A stretch of DNA of 11,644 nucleotides, taken from Candidatus Nomurabacteria bacterium RIFCSPHIGHO2_01_FULL_39_10 (GTDB taxonomy: Bacteria; Patescibacteriota; Minisyncoccia; Phycocordibacterales; UBA9973). A model generated the notes under the pieces. That model was given only the letters and a program-made list of their open reading frames with translations. It did not search any database and had not been told where the DNA came from. This document shows, piece after piece, positions 1 to 6,010 of this stretch. Where the stretch lies: positions 1,921 to 13,564 of the forward strand of contig MFTJ01000034.1 in NCBI GenBank assembly GCA_001786805.1, read 5' to 3'. Both the position numbers and the translations under genes were made by a program. Each line of letters starts with the position of its first letter. Positions within the stretch are counted from its first letter, which is position 1.

Positions 1-354
1 GAAATCGCGCAGACAAATTCAATAATTTCCACCGCTTTGCTCGGGGCGATGGGAGCGGTCATTGGAGATTTGATTATTTTCCAGTTTATCAGAAGCAGGT
101 TTTCCCATCATCTGCCGGAACTCTCCGCCTACCGAAGCATCAAGCAAAAAGTGAAATTCATGGCAAAACTGAAATTTTTCCGATGGCTGACCTTTCTGGT
201 CGGAGGACTGATTATCGCTTCTCCCCTGCCGGACGAACTGGGAATCAGCATTCTCGGATTTTCAAAAATGAAAGTGTCTTGGTTTATCGCCATTTCTTTG
301 GTCTTTAACTTTATAGGAATTTTATTAATAGGGGTTGTCGCAAGAGCTTTTTGA
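1..354 (+). CDS. Partial membrane protein, possibly VTT/DedA-like, C-terminal end
   Basis: The reading frame is open from base 1, so the gene begins outside the window; 117 residues plus a TGA stop are visible. It shows a first hydrophobic, Gly/Ala-rich segment (about residues 8-30), a basic middle stretch rich in Arg, His and Lys, then two hydrophobic segments separated by the phrase ASPLPDELG and a short FSKMKVSW loop. This layout, with a Pro-rich turn between helices followed by a G-(F/Y)-(S/A)-(K/R)-M step, resembles the C-terminal half of VTT/DedA (SNARE-associated Golgi) or small multidrug export membrane proteins; that assignment is by resemblance only. It is the only + strand gene. 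Its stop codon touches the stop codon of the convergent cupredoxin gene with no base between, leaving no room for a separate terminator. The function is unknown. Confidence 0.6.
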   Translation, partial: EIAQTNSIISTALLGAMGAVIGDLIIFQFIRSRFSHHLPELSAYRSIKQKVKFMAKLKFFRWLTFLVGGLIIASPLPDELGISILGFSKMKVSWFIAISLVFNFIGILLIGVVARAF

Positions 355-732
355 CTAGATAAAATCAACGGTAAAGCTATACATCCCCATGCCACAGACT
401 CCCGTGAGCGGCTCCCCTTTTTTCGGTGTGCCTAAATCTATTTCTGTTTCCCCTGTTTGCGGTAAAATTTTCTGAAAACCGATAGAACGGATAACTAGCG
501 ATGCGGAGCAGTCAAAAGAGCCGGTTGTTTTCATAATCAGTTTTGTCGGAATGCCGCTTTGAGCGGTTGTTTTGTTTGGAGAATACCCGCCCGAAGCCAA
601 GATGGTGATATACTGCACGCCGTCTCTTATCTCAACGCTTTGTTTCGCTTCTTTACCTCCACCCCCGCTGAAAATAATAGCGATACCGATAACAAGAGCA
701 AGAGTAATAATTATAGAGACTGTTTTGTTCAT
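355..732 (-). CDS. Membrane-anchored cupredoxin-like copper protein
   Basis: This 125-residue protein has an N-terminal hydrophobic anchor (about 4-22) followed by a Gly-rich linker and one beta-rich domain. The domain ends with CGMGMY (C113, M115, M117) and has another cysteine at C75 (FDCSAS). The start YSPNKTTAQSG plus the C-terminal C-G-M-x-M-Y pattern match the cupredoxin_1 / EfeO-type cupredoxin fold found beside copper ATPases and SafE-like transporters. From the family, the Cys and Met residues probably bind copper on the outer face of the membrane. The usual His ligands of blue copper proteins are not obvious, so the site is likely Cys/Met rich. It lies 17 bases after the HMA-SafE gene. 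A TGATATAAT extended -10 sits six bases before its ATG, so it may also be transcribed alone as a leaderless mRNA. Confidence 0.8.
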   Translation of the reverse strand: MNKTVSIIITLALVIGIAIIFSGGGGKEAKQSVEIRDGVQYITILASGGYSPNKTTAQSGIPTKLIMKTTGSFDCSASLVIRSIGFQKILPQTGETEIDLGTPKKGEPLTGVCGMGMYSFTVDFI

Positions 733-747
733 AAAATGATTATATCA
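730..747 (-). promoter_or_regulatory. Extended -10 promoter with leaderless start (cupredoxin)
   Basis: Read on the - strand, TGATATAAT (747 down to 739) is followed by six bases and then the ATG at 732-730. A perfect TATAAT with the upstream TG dinucleotide is a strong extended -10. Transcription would begin at or within a base or so of the ATG, giving a leaderless message. No good -35 is visible upstream, which is usual for extended -10 promoters. It lies in the 17-base gap after the HMA-SafE stop codon. Confidence 0.6.
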
Positions 748-749
748 AA

Positions 750-1772
750 TTAAATATTGAATAGTGGATTAATAATACCAAGTCCGGCAAGACCGGCGAG
801 AAGCGCGAAGATGCCGAGACCTATCACAACTATTCCGGCGGATTTGAAAAATAAGGGCGCGTGCTTGCTGCGCGCGAATGATGCAGAGCCGAAAGAAAGC
901 AAGGAGAGCATCGGCAGGGTGCCGAGAGCAAAAGCAAACATAATCAAGAATCCGGACATAAAAGACCCGCTGGCAACGGCAGCTACCTGCATTGACTGAG
1001 TAAATCCGCAGGGTAAAAAGAATGTTCCGAGTCCGATTAAAAGCGGAGTGAAAGTTTTATGTTCTATTTTTCGAAAAACTGAAGTTATTTTTTGAAAAAC
1101 TCCAGAGTGAAATGTAATTTTATTTTTCGCAAACACTCCGACCAAATTCAGACCAAGCAGAAGCATCACAACAGATGCCAGAATCCCGAGAATGGCTGTA
1201 AATGTAAAATTAATGCCGACAGCATTGCCGATTATTCCGAGAACTCCGCCCAATACGGCAAAACTGACAAGCCTGCCCGCATGAAAGAGCAGGAAAGTTT
1301 TTGTATCACTCACATTGTCCTGCGAAATTTTTGCCGAAAGTGAAAGCACCAGCCCTCCGACAATTGCAAGACAAGAGGATATGGAAGCAATCAGTCCAAT
1401 AATGAAGCTTGTTGCCGGCGTCGTTTGTCCACCAATGCCAAGATTCAAAATGCCGGACTTTTGCAGTAGGAAAAATAGAACCAAAAACACAAGCCCGATG
1501 GGTATAGCTTGCCAAATTACATCATCAGATTTTTTTTCTGTAATTTCTTTTTCAACTGAGAGCTTATACCCGTTCGGTTTTATCTTGATTGAGAGAAACT
1601 CTGCCAACTCTCCCGAACTTTTCTCGCTGTCCGTTTCTATTTGTACAGTTTCTTTCTTTAAGTCAACTTGCGCTCGCTTCACAACCTCTTGCTCCTTTAA
1701 AATATCCTCAATTAAAAGCTTGCAAGATGCGCAATGCGTGCCGGAAACATGAAATGTGTGTGTTTTTAACAT
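750..1772 (-). CDS. HMA domain fused to SafE/DsbD_2 membrane transporter
   Basis: The 340-residue fusion begins with a heavy-metal-associated domain (about 4-75) carrying GTHCASC (C14, C17), the usual Cu(I)-binding CxxC. After a Lys/Glu-rich linker and a hydrophobic segment (about 87-105) comes a six-helix TauE/SafE (UreH-like, DsbD_2) region from about 120 to 335. Its family marks are SSCLAIVGG (C134), FHAGR (H164) and FLPCGFTQSM (C255). In this family the paired membrane cysteines move metal or thiol equivalents, and HMA fusions are usually found with copper ATPases and cytochrome oxidase assembly. A role in copper delivery to the neighbouring cupredoxin is inferred. The start is the ATG giving MLKTHTFHVSG. 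There is no Shine-Dalgarno; a weak TGATAAATT lies nine bases upstream. Confidence 0.88.
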   Translation of the reverse strand: MLKTHTFHVSGTHCASCKLLIEDILKEQEVVKRAQVDLKKETVQIETDSEKSSGELAEFLSIKIKPNGYKLSVEKEITEKKSDDVIWQAIPIGLVFLVLFFLLQKSGILNLGIGGQTTPATSFIIGLIASISSCLAIVGGLVLSLSAKISQDNVSDTKTFLLFHAGRLVSFAVLGGVLGIIGNAVGINFTFTAILGILASVVMLLLGLNLVGVFAKNKITFHSGVFQKITSVFRKIEHKTFTPLLIGLGTFFLPCGFTQSMQVAAVASGSFMSGFLIMFAFALGTLPMLSLLSFGSASFARSKHAPLFFKSAGIVVIGLGIFALLAGLAGLGIINPLFNI

Positions 1773-1790
1773 TGAACATACAATTTATCA
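1773..1790 (-). promoter_or_regulatory. Weak candidate promoter before the HMA-SafE gene
   Basis: On the - strand TGATAAATT (1790 down to 1782) has the TG of an extended -10 and a 4-of-6 match to TATAAT, nine bases before the ATG at 1772. The position echoes the stronger leaderless promoters at 730-747 and 9500-9517, but the match is poor in such AT-rich DNA. Confidence 0.25.
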
Positions 1791-1791
1791 T

Positions 1792-1821
1792 GAAAAATCA
1801 AGTTTCGCAATTACTTCTTGA
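1792..1821 (-). terminator. Weak hairpin plus T-run after DUF5676
   Basis: On the - strand TCAAG (1821-1817) can pair with CTTGA (1802-1798), with a 14-base loop, followed directly by five T residues (1797-1793). The stem is only five pairs, so this is at best a weak intrinsic terminator in the 69-base gap between DUF5676 and the HMA-SafE gene. Confidence 0.2.
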
Positions 1822-1841
1822 GGAATGAGGGGTTGAAAAAC

Positions 1842-2111
1842 TTAAGATTTCACCGAACGATTGTATAGCGCCGCCGCCAGGTACGCGCCGACATAGGCGT
1901 AGATAACAAGCGGAACAAGACCAAGGAGAAACCCTCCAAGTGTTACGCTTGATTCTCCGAGCGCGGTTGTCGCATCCGGCAAGTGCATACCGCCTGCGAG
2001 AATTGTCATAGACAATTCCGGAGCGACTACCACAAAGAGCGTGCAAACAATATAGAGAATAGCCGTTGTGATTGCCACCGCATTTGCCAATTTAATTGCA
2101 TTTAGTTGCAT
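1842..2111 (-). CDS. DUF5676 family small membrane protein
   Basis: This 89-residue protein has two hydrophobic segments (about 8-30 and 57-82) joined by a loop that contains MHLPDA, and ends with LYNRSVKS. The N-terminal MQLNAIKLANAVAIT, the WGF-like turn replaced here by TLGGFLLG, and the final LYNR are typical of DUF5676, a roughly 90-residue membrane family often beside heavy-metal ATPases and cupredoxins. No biochemical function is established for it. It is separated by 48 bases from the lycopene-cyclase-domain gene and by 69 from the HMA-SafE gene. Its leader holds an element shared with the DUF2892 gene far upstream (see 2112-2159), suggesting its own regulation rather than plain read-through. 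Confidence 0.75.
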   Translation of the reverse strand: MQLNAIKLANAVAITTAILYIVCTLFVVVAPELSMTILAGGMHLPDATTALGESSVTLGGFLLGLVPLVIYAYVGAYLAAALYNRSVKS

Positions 2112-2159
2112 GGTGTTAAAAAATTATTTTGATAAATTTTCGACCTTTTTTACAAATTC
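2112..2159 (-). promoter_or_regulatory. Leader element shared with the DUF2892 gene (copy B)
   Basis: The - strand of this 48-base gap contains AAAAAGGTCGAAA (2150 down to 2138), identical over 13 bases to a copy upstream of DUF2892, and followed in both by an AT-rich stretch of the form TTAT(A/C)AAAATTA. The core sits 26 bases before the ATG here and 24 in the other copy. It is too far from the ATG for a ribosome binding site. A shared promoter or operator is the likely reading, but no regulator is recognised. Confidence 0.4.
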
Positions 2160-2855
2160 TTAATTTTTTAATCGACGCCATGTCAGATGCTCATAAACGC
2201 TTGACCACATAAAGCCAAAACTCAAAGCAAACAATAATTCCTCAAGCGGTATGCCGAGAATCAAAATACCGGAGATAGCTTCAAGATTCCAAACCCGCTC
2301 AACATAACCGGGAGACATCGCTATGAGTGTAAGAAAATAGACAAAGTAGATGCAAAAAAACAGAAAAGCGCTTACAAACATTTTCTTTTTCAGATCCGGT
2401 CGACAATACCAAGCCGCTAGACCGCCAAGCGTCATGGCAATAATAGCTGAATGAAGCGAATTGAGCGGCGTCGCGATGAGTAAAATGAGCAGAATGATCG
2501 GCATCGCAAGGAGAGTGGCAAGATGATGGCGGTGATGAAAAGAATGTCGTTCAACCAAGAACATTTTTTTCTCTGAAACGCGAAATATCCAGTTATATAC
2601 GACCACCGCTATCCCCCCTACGCCAAATGCCCAAATTATGCTTTCAATGTCAAAACCCGTCAGCATATTCAGGTTGAACAGCGAAGGCGGACTCCAGTAT
2701 TCCGGCACAAACAACGGCTCGGTCAATCCCGTGAGCGAAGTCCAGAAACTTACGACGAGCATTCTTTTTTTGTCATCAAGCGTCTTGAGGGAAAAATAAA
2801 TCACTGCCCAAATGACAAGCAACAATAAACTCCAAATTAGCCAAATGTATTGCAT
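2160..2855 (-). CDS. Lycopene cyclase domain membrane protein
   Basis: This 231-residue protein has about six or seven hydrophobic segments. Near the N-terminus is EPLFVPEYWSPPS (residues 46-58), and near the C-terminus GIPLEELLFAL (201-211). A Pro-x-Glu-Glu at the start of a helix and a P-x-Y-W-x-P turn are the marks of the CrtYc/CrtYd-CarR heterodimeric lycopene cyclase fold, here both in one chain of about the length of two such subunits. From the family, substrates would be the psi ends of lycopene or another isoprenoid in the membrane. A His-rich cytoplasmic or periplasmic loop (H104, H107, H108, H110, H111) is unusual. Its ATG lies one base after the stop of the CrtC-like gene, so the two are probably co-translated. 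No carotenoid synthase or desaturase is in the window, so the true substrate is uncertain. Confidence 0.75.
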   Translation of the reverse strand: MQYIWLIWSLLLLVIWAVIYFSLKTLDDKKRMLVVSFWTSLTGLTEPLFVPEYWSPPSLFNLNMLTGFDIESIIWAFGVGGIAVVVYNWIFRVSEKKMFLVERHSFHHRHHLATLLAMPIILLILLIATPLNSLHSAIIAMTLGGLAAWYCRPDLKKKMFVSAFLFFCIYFVYFLTLIAMSPGYVERVWNLEAISGILILGIPLEELLFALSFGFMWSSVYEHLTWRRLKN

Positions 2856-2856
2856 A

Positions 2857-3957
2857 TTACCCGGTTATTTTTCTTTTAATGCGGCCCAACAGGCTGAATG
2901 TATTTTTCTTTGCGGCCGAAATAAACCAATCAGTCGTTTTCCGAACCTCGTCTTTAACATAATTTATATTGCTGTAATGCGAGGGATAACCGACCAATTC
3001 CATAAAACCAACGCCTGTTACTTTTTTGTTTCCCAAAAAACCCTCTGCAACAATCGGACCTTCCCAATAATTTATAGAACCGAATAGTATTTCTTGATTT
3101 TTGATTCTGGCTTTGAGTGTCAAGCTGATATCTTTGGCCGGTATTCGCATTTTCCATTCAATCGGATAAACCGCCTGACTTTTGGGACTGGTCCACTCTT
3201 CGCCTGAAGGAATAATTTCCGCATCTTTATAGTGCGCCTGCCTGCCGTCCGCATAAGATATATCTGCCACATATGCTTTTTTACGGTCAGTGCCATACAT
3301 AAAACAAATTATATCAGTGCCATCGTCAAGCTGTATAGAAAACCAATCCCATTTATCTTTCGGGGAATAACTGGCATCCGCCCACTGATGGTCCATCCAA
3401 GATTTGCCTGAAACTTTTATCCATTTATTTTTAATTTTTATGACCCCTTCTGTTTTCAGATTAGTTAAAGAATAATAATAAGTTGTCTTGGTCTGGAAAT
3501 CGAGAAAACCCTTGCCACCCACAAGTAAAGGCTTCTTGATAGAAGTTAATTTCAAGTCAACATCCTCATTTTTCATATGATAGACAGACTTGCCTGTCTT
3601 TTCTATGGCGCAATTCGCATAATGTTTCTTGATTGTCGGATTAATATAGTTGACATAGAGCTGGGATTTAGAAAAACTGTCATCGGAAATGATGGAAAAG
3701 GGAGTTATTCTATGTTGAAAACTCTTATGAGTAAGGTCTGAAATAATGGAATGGGAAAAATAGAGCGTTTGAGTTGGCACGCGGCTTAAGAAATAGATCT
3801 TGACTTTTTTTACTTTTGCCCTAAAAAGACAATTCATAAACGCATATTCCCTACCCTGTTGGTCTTTTAAGTGCCCGTTAAAATACCACCATTCAATAAT
3901 GTGGTTATGAATTGACTCGTCTTCCGGAAATTTGATTGGCTTAAATTTTTTAGACAT
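2857..3957 (-). CDS. CrtC/AttH lipocalin-like protein (carotenoid 1,2-hydratase family)
   Basis: The protein has 366 residues and no signal peptide or membrane helix. Family marks are IEWWYFNGHL (21-30), GKSWMDHQWADASY (184-197), DKWDWFSIQLDDG (201-213), YWEGP (297-301) and GVGFMELVGY (315-324). EWWY-x-GHL and W-M-D-(H/R)-(Q/E)-W with a following W-D-W-F-x-x-Q-L are signatures of the tandem lipocalin-like domains of CrtC (hydroxyneurosporene synthase) and AttH. In photosynthetic bacteria CrtC adds water to the end group of acyclic carotenoids; AttH-like relatives have no settled function. Its start follows the GGHHR gene by seven bases and its end adjoins the lycopene-cyclase-domain gene, which supports a joint role in modifying a linear isoprenoid. 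Assignment to the family is firm; the reaction is inferred. Confidence 0.82.
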   Translation of the reverse strand: MSKKFKPIKFPEDESIHNHIIEWWYFNGHLKDQQGREYAFMNCLFRAKVKKVKIYFLSRVPTQTLYFSHSIISDLTHKSFQHRITPFSIISDDSFSKSQLYVNYINPTIKKHYANCAIEKTGKSVYHMKNEDVDLKLTSIKKPLLVGGKGFLDFQTKTTYYYSLTNLKTEGVIKIKNKWIKVSGKSWMDHQWADASYSPKDKWDWFSIQLDDGTDIICFMYGTDRKKAYVADISYADGRQAHYKDAEIIPSGEEWTSPKSQAVYPIEWKMRIPAKDISLTLKARIKNQEILFGSINYWEGPIVAEGFLGNKKVTGVGFMELVGYPSHYSNINYVKDEVRKTTDWFISAAKKNTFSLLGRIKRKITG

Positions 3958-3964
3958 AATTTTT

Positions 3965-4417
3965 TTACTTTAATTGCCAGTTGAAACTTCGGTTTACATC
4001 ACCTATACTAGAAATTTTTAATGTTATAGATTTCTGTGTCGGTGTTACTTTATTAAATATTAGCACACCTTCTCTATGATGCCCACCAGTTGGTCCCTCC
4101 CAAGCTATCGGTTTATATTCTTTACCAGAATCATCTACAAGCACAGTAACTTTTATCATGTCTTGATCTAATTCAACTGAATGAGTACTCATGCCAACAT
4201 CAAACTTCCATTCTTTTGATTCCGGAGAAATATCAACCGGGGTTATTGTGACCGTAATGGAAGCCTGCTCATCGGTTTTTGATTCTAAATTTTGCGCGAT
4301 ATCGTCAATAGAAGAATTATTCTGGTCTGGAACAGGCGAAGTCTTTGGATTGTAGAAAATAAAGAATCCTCCTATTAGCGCAAGAATTAAAGTTGATACG
4401 GTTAGCGTCTTATTCAT
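3965..4417 (-). CDS. Secreted or anchored protein with GGHHREG motif, unknown function
   Basis: This protein has 150 residues. An N-terminal hydrophobic segment (about 5-22) with no lipoprotein Cys suggests a signal anchor or signal peptide. A Ser/Asn/Asp-rich linker (about 25-52) leads to one beta-rich domain with VGMSTHSVELDQDM (74-87), IAWEGP (104-109) and GGHHREGVLIF (111-121). The conserved-looking His residues (H79, H113, H114) could bind a metal. I do not recognise a named family with confidence. Its ATG overlaps the stop of the upstream CCxH membrane gene by four bases (ATGA), which points to translational coupling and a shared job. Fusion to a copper or zinc function is only suggested by the neighbours. 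Confidence 0.7.
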   Translation of the reverse strand: MNKTLTVSTLILALIGGFFIFYNPKTSPVPDQNNSSIDDIAQNLESKTDEQASITVTITPVDISPESKEWKFDVGMSTHSVELDQDMIKVTVLVDDSGKEYKPIAWEGPTGGHHREGVLIFNKVTPTQKSITLKISSIGDVNRSFNWQLK

Positions 4418-4854
4418 GATAATTTTTTAAATTTGATAATTTTACTGCTGATAAACATAATGCCGAATAAGTTAAAAACAATACCAACCCAAAAAAGTTC
4501 AACTTGATACTGCCCTACAAATGTAACGAGTCCGGTTACTCCGAGAATCGGCACTAAATTCACCAGATAATGCGCGCAACAAGAAATCATAGCTGCTGTG
4601 GAAGTTGTCCCAGACACGCCGACTATTTTCCCCATACCTTGTCCACTATGCACCAAGCTTTTAATATACTGATATAGTGTAATTTGAATTCCAAAACCTA
4701 CTGTTAAGCTAATAATAAAATACCAATAACTCGCAAACTGCTCTAGCGCAAAAGTCCAGCCAGACACTAATGTAAGTATCGCGAAATAAACTACAAGCAA
4801 AACTGAGCTTGCAAGTATCCCATATAGAATTGATTTTGTAGTTTTATTTAGCAT
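4414..4854 (-). CDS. CCxH four-helix membrane protein, possibly metal-related
   Basis: This 146-residue protein has four hydrophobic segments (about 10-30, 42-62, 84-113 and 119-137). The third carries ISCCAHYLVNLVP, with a vicinal cysteine pair C92-C93 and H95, preceded by SGTTSTAAM. Vicinal cysteines in a membrane helix recall MerT-type metal transporters, but the rest of the sequence is not MerT, so the family stays unnamed. It is coupled to the next gene (GGHHREG protein) by a four-base ATGA overlap and follows the 55-residue YHS-like protein by three bases. This trio (small Cys protein, CCxH membrane protein, His-motif secreted protein) looks like one functional block for a soft metal such as copper or mercury; this is inference from motifs and spacing. 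Confidence 0.7.
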   Translation of the reverse strand: MLNKTTKSILYGILASSVLLVVYFAILTLVSGWTFALEQFASYWYFIISLTVGFGIQITLYQYIKSLVHSGQGMGKIVGVSGTTSTAAMISCCAHYLVNLVPILGVTGLVTFVGQYQVELFWVGIVFNLFGIMFISSKIIKFKKLS

Positions 4855-4857
4855 ATA

Positions 4858-5025
4858 TTAATGACAACAGCCGCCAGAATGTTTTGATTGTGTTTCAGAC
4901 TGCTTTCCATATTCTTCTTTACAATTTTCTGAACAGAATTTTTTACCAGACTTTTCGGGATAATTTTTACCTTTTTCAAGTTCCATTTTGCAAACTGGAC
5001 ACTTTTCTTTAAATAGATTAAACAT
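4858..5025 (-). CDS. 55-aa YHS/TRASH-like metal-binding protein with CCH tail
   Basis: This is a short gene easily missed by length cut-offs: ATG at 5025-5023 and TAA at 4860-4858. The product begins MFNLFKEKCPVCKME and carries CPVC (C9, C12), a YPEKSGKKFC segment, CSENC (C31, C35) and ends KHSGGCCH (C53, C54, H55). C-x2-C, then (Y)-x-(G/K)-K-x-F/Y-C-S-x-x-C is the YHS/TRASH treble-clef pattern used for copper, mercury or zinc sensing and buffering. It has no membrane segment or signal peptide, so a cytoplasmic metal chaperone or buffer is likely. It starts 12 bases after the methyltransferase-like gene and ends three before the CCxH membrane gene, so it is part of the operon. Its leader has no Shine-Dalgarno but an A-rich stretch also found before the Bro-N gene. 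Confidence 0.82.
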   Translation of the reverse strand: MFNLFKEKCPVCKMELEKGKNYPEKSGKKFCSENCKEEYGKQSETQSKHSGGCCH

Positions 5026-5037
5026 AAATTTATTTTT

Positions 5038-5673
5038 TTAATTAATTGTTAATTTTTTTCGTGGAATAAATGCTGGAGTTTTATTTGCGTATTCATCCCA
5101 TAGGGGTCCAAATTCTTTTTGAGAATCCTTCTCTTCACTTTTAGCAAGTCGTGTATACATCCACACAAGAATCGGGAACATGATGAGGGTGAGGAGCGTC
5201 GGCCACTGCAAGAAAAAACCAAACATAATAATCACAAAGCCGACATATTGCGGATGACGAATGCGAGCATAAGGACCAGTAGTAGCTAGAGTATGTTCGC
5301 TCTGAGCTTTATAGAGAACCTTCCAAGCTCTAGAAAGAAGTGTGAAGCCGTAGATAACCAGAATGTAGCTGGCAATATGGAACGGTCCAAAGTGCGGGTC
5401 GCCGCCCCAGCCCAAGAAATCTTCAAAAAGATGCCCGGAATTGTGCGCGAAGAAATCAATGCCGGGAAATTTTGTCTGTAGCCAGCCGGAAAATAAGTAA
5501 ATGGTAAGCGGAAAACCATACATTTCTGTAAAAAGCGCGACAATAAATGCCGAGAACGCGCCAAACGACCTCCAGTCTCTGAAAGTTTTCGGCTTAGTGA
5601 AGCTAAAAGCAAAGATAATGAAGACTAGTGAATTTATAATAACAAGAGGCCACAGACCGTAAGAATTTTCCAT
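5038..5673 (-). CDS. Isoprenylcysteine carboxyl methyltransferase-like membrane protein
   Basis: This 211-residue protein has about five hydrophobic segments. The C-terminal half holds TTGPYARIRHPQYVG (131-145) and then KSEEKDSQKEFGPLWDEYAN (178-197). G-x-Y-x-x-x-R-H-P-x-Y followed, after two helices, by an E-E-x-x-L/S-x-x-x-(F/Y)-G-x-x-(W)-x-x-Y pattern is the S-adenosylmethionine-binding region of the ICMT/PEMT family. Bacterial members methylate lipids or unknown small substrates, and many stand in heavy-metal clusters, but the substrate is seldom known. The N-terminal half, with LFTEMYGFPLTIYL and a GWGGDPHFGPFH loop (89-99), is also typical of the bacterial group. It lies nine bases after the DUF2933-like gene. 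Confidence 0.85.
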   Translation of the reverse strand: MENSYGLWPLVIINSLVFIIFAFSFTKPKTFRDWRSFGAFSAFIVALFTEMYGFPLTIYLFSGWLQTKFPGIDFFAHNSGHLFEDFLGWGGDPHFGPFHIASYILVIYGFTLLSRAWKVLYKAQSEHTLATTGPYARIRHPQYVGFVIIMFGFFLQWPTLLTLIMFPILVWMYTRLAKSEEKDSQKEFGPLWDEYANKTPAFIPRKKLTIN

Positions 5674-5682
5674 AATTAATTT

Positions 5683-5952
5683 TTAGTGACAACTTCCACT
5701 GTGTTTAGATTTATCATTTTCATTTTTAGTTTGGCTATTATCAATTTTATTTTCTGTATTGTTGTTATCTCCATGTCCTCCTTTAAACATCATCCAGATA
5801 TGGGAAACAACGCAGACGCCGACAACTATCAGCCATAAATAATTGGAAGAAGAAAATTTACTTCCGCCCAAAAACAAAACGCCAAGCAATATGAGACATG
5901 GAATCATCATCCACATCATACTGTTATTATTTTTTCCGTTGTGATTGTGCAT
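5683..5952 (-). CDS. Small two-helix protein, DUF2933-like, with Cys/His tail
   Basis: This 89-residue protein has a short His/Asn-rich start (MHNHNGKNNN), two hydrophobic segments (about 13-30 with C19; 38-55 with C47) and then SHIWMMFKGGHGD (50-62). The C-(x)-x-x-x-H-x-x-M-x-x-x-GHG arrangement after the last helix resembles DUF2933, a small family seen with copper and mercury genes; the match is by eye only. A low-complexity, Asn/Lys-rich tail ends in KHSGSCH (C88, H89), almost the same as the KHSGGCCH end of the YHS-like protein two genes downstream. Both termini could therefore hold metal. The start at 5952 follows a 58-base gap after the DUF3105 gene, which has no visible Shine-Dalgarno. 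Confidence 0.65.
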   Translation of the reverse strand: MHNHNGKNNNSMMWMMIPCLILLGVLFLGGSKFSSSNYLWLIVVGVCVVSHIWMMFKGGHGDNNNTENKIDNSQTKNENDKSKHSGSCH

Positions 5953-6010
5953 ATATTTTGAGTTAATTTAATAATCTAACATTTTTTTAATTGCAGCCAA
6001 AAAACTTTCC

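Noticed and set aside
129..395. Open frame on the - strand over the edge membrane gene
   Set aside because: It is antisense to the well-formed membrane protein at 1-354, overlaps the end of the cupredoxin gene and has no recognisable domain.
3308..3316. TGATATAAT inside the CrtC-like gene, seven bases before an ATG codon
   Set aside because: The ATG is Met220 of an intact domain; an internal promoter making only the C-terminal third is not supported by anything else.
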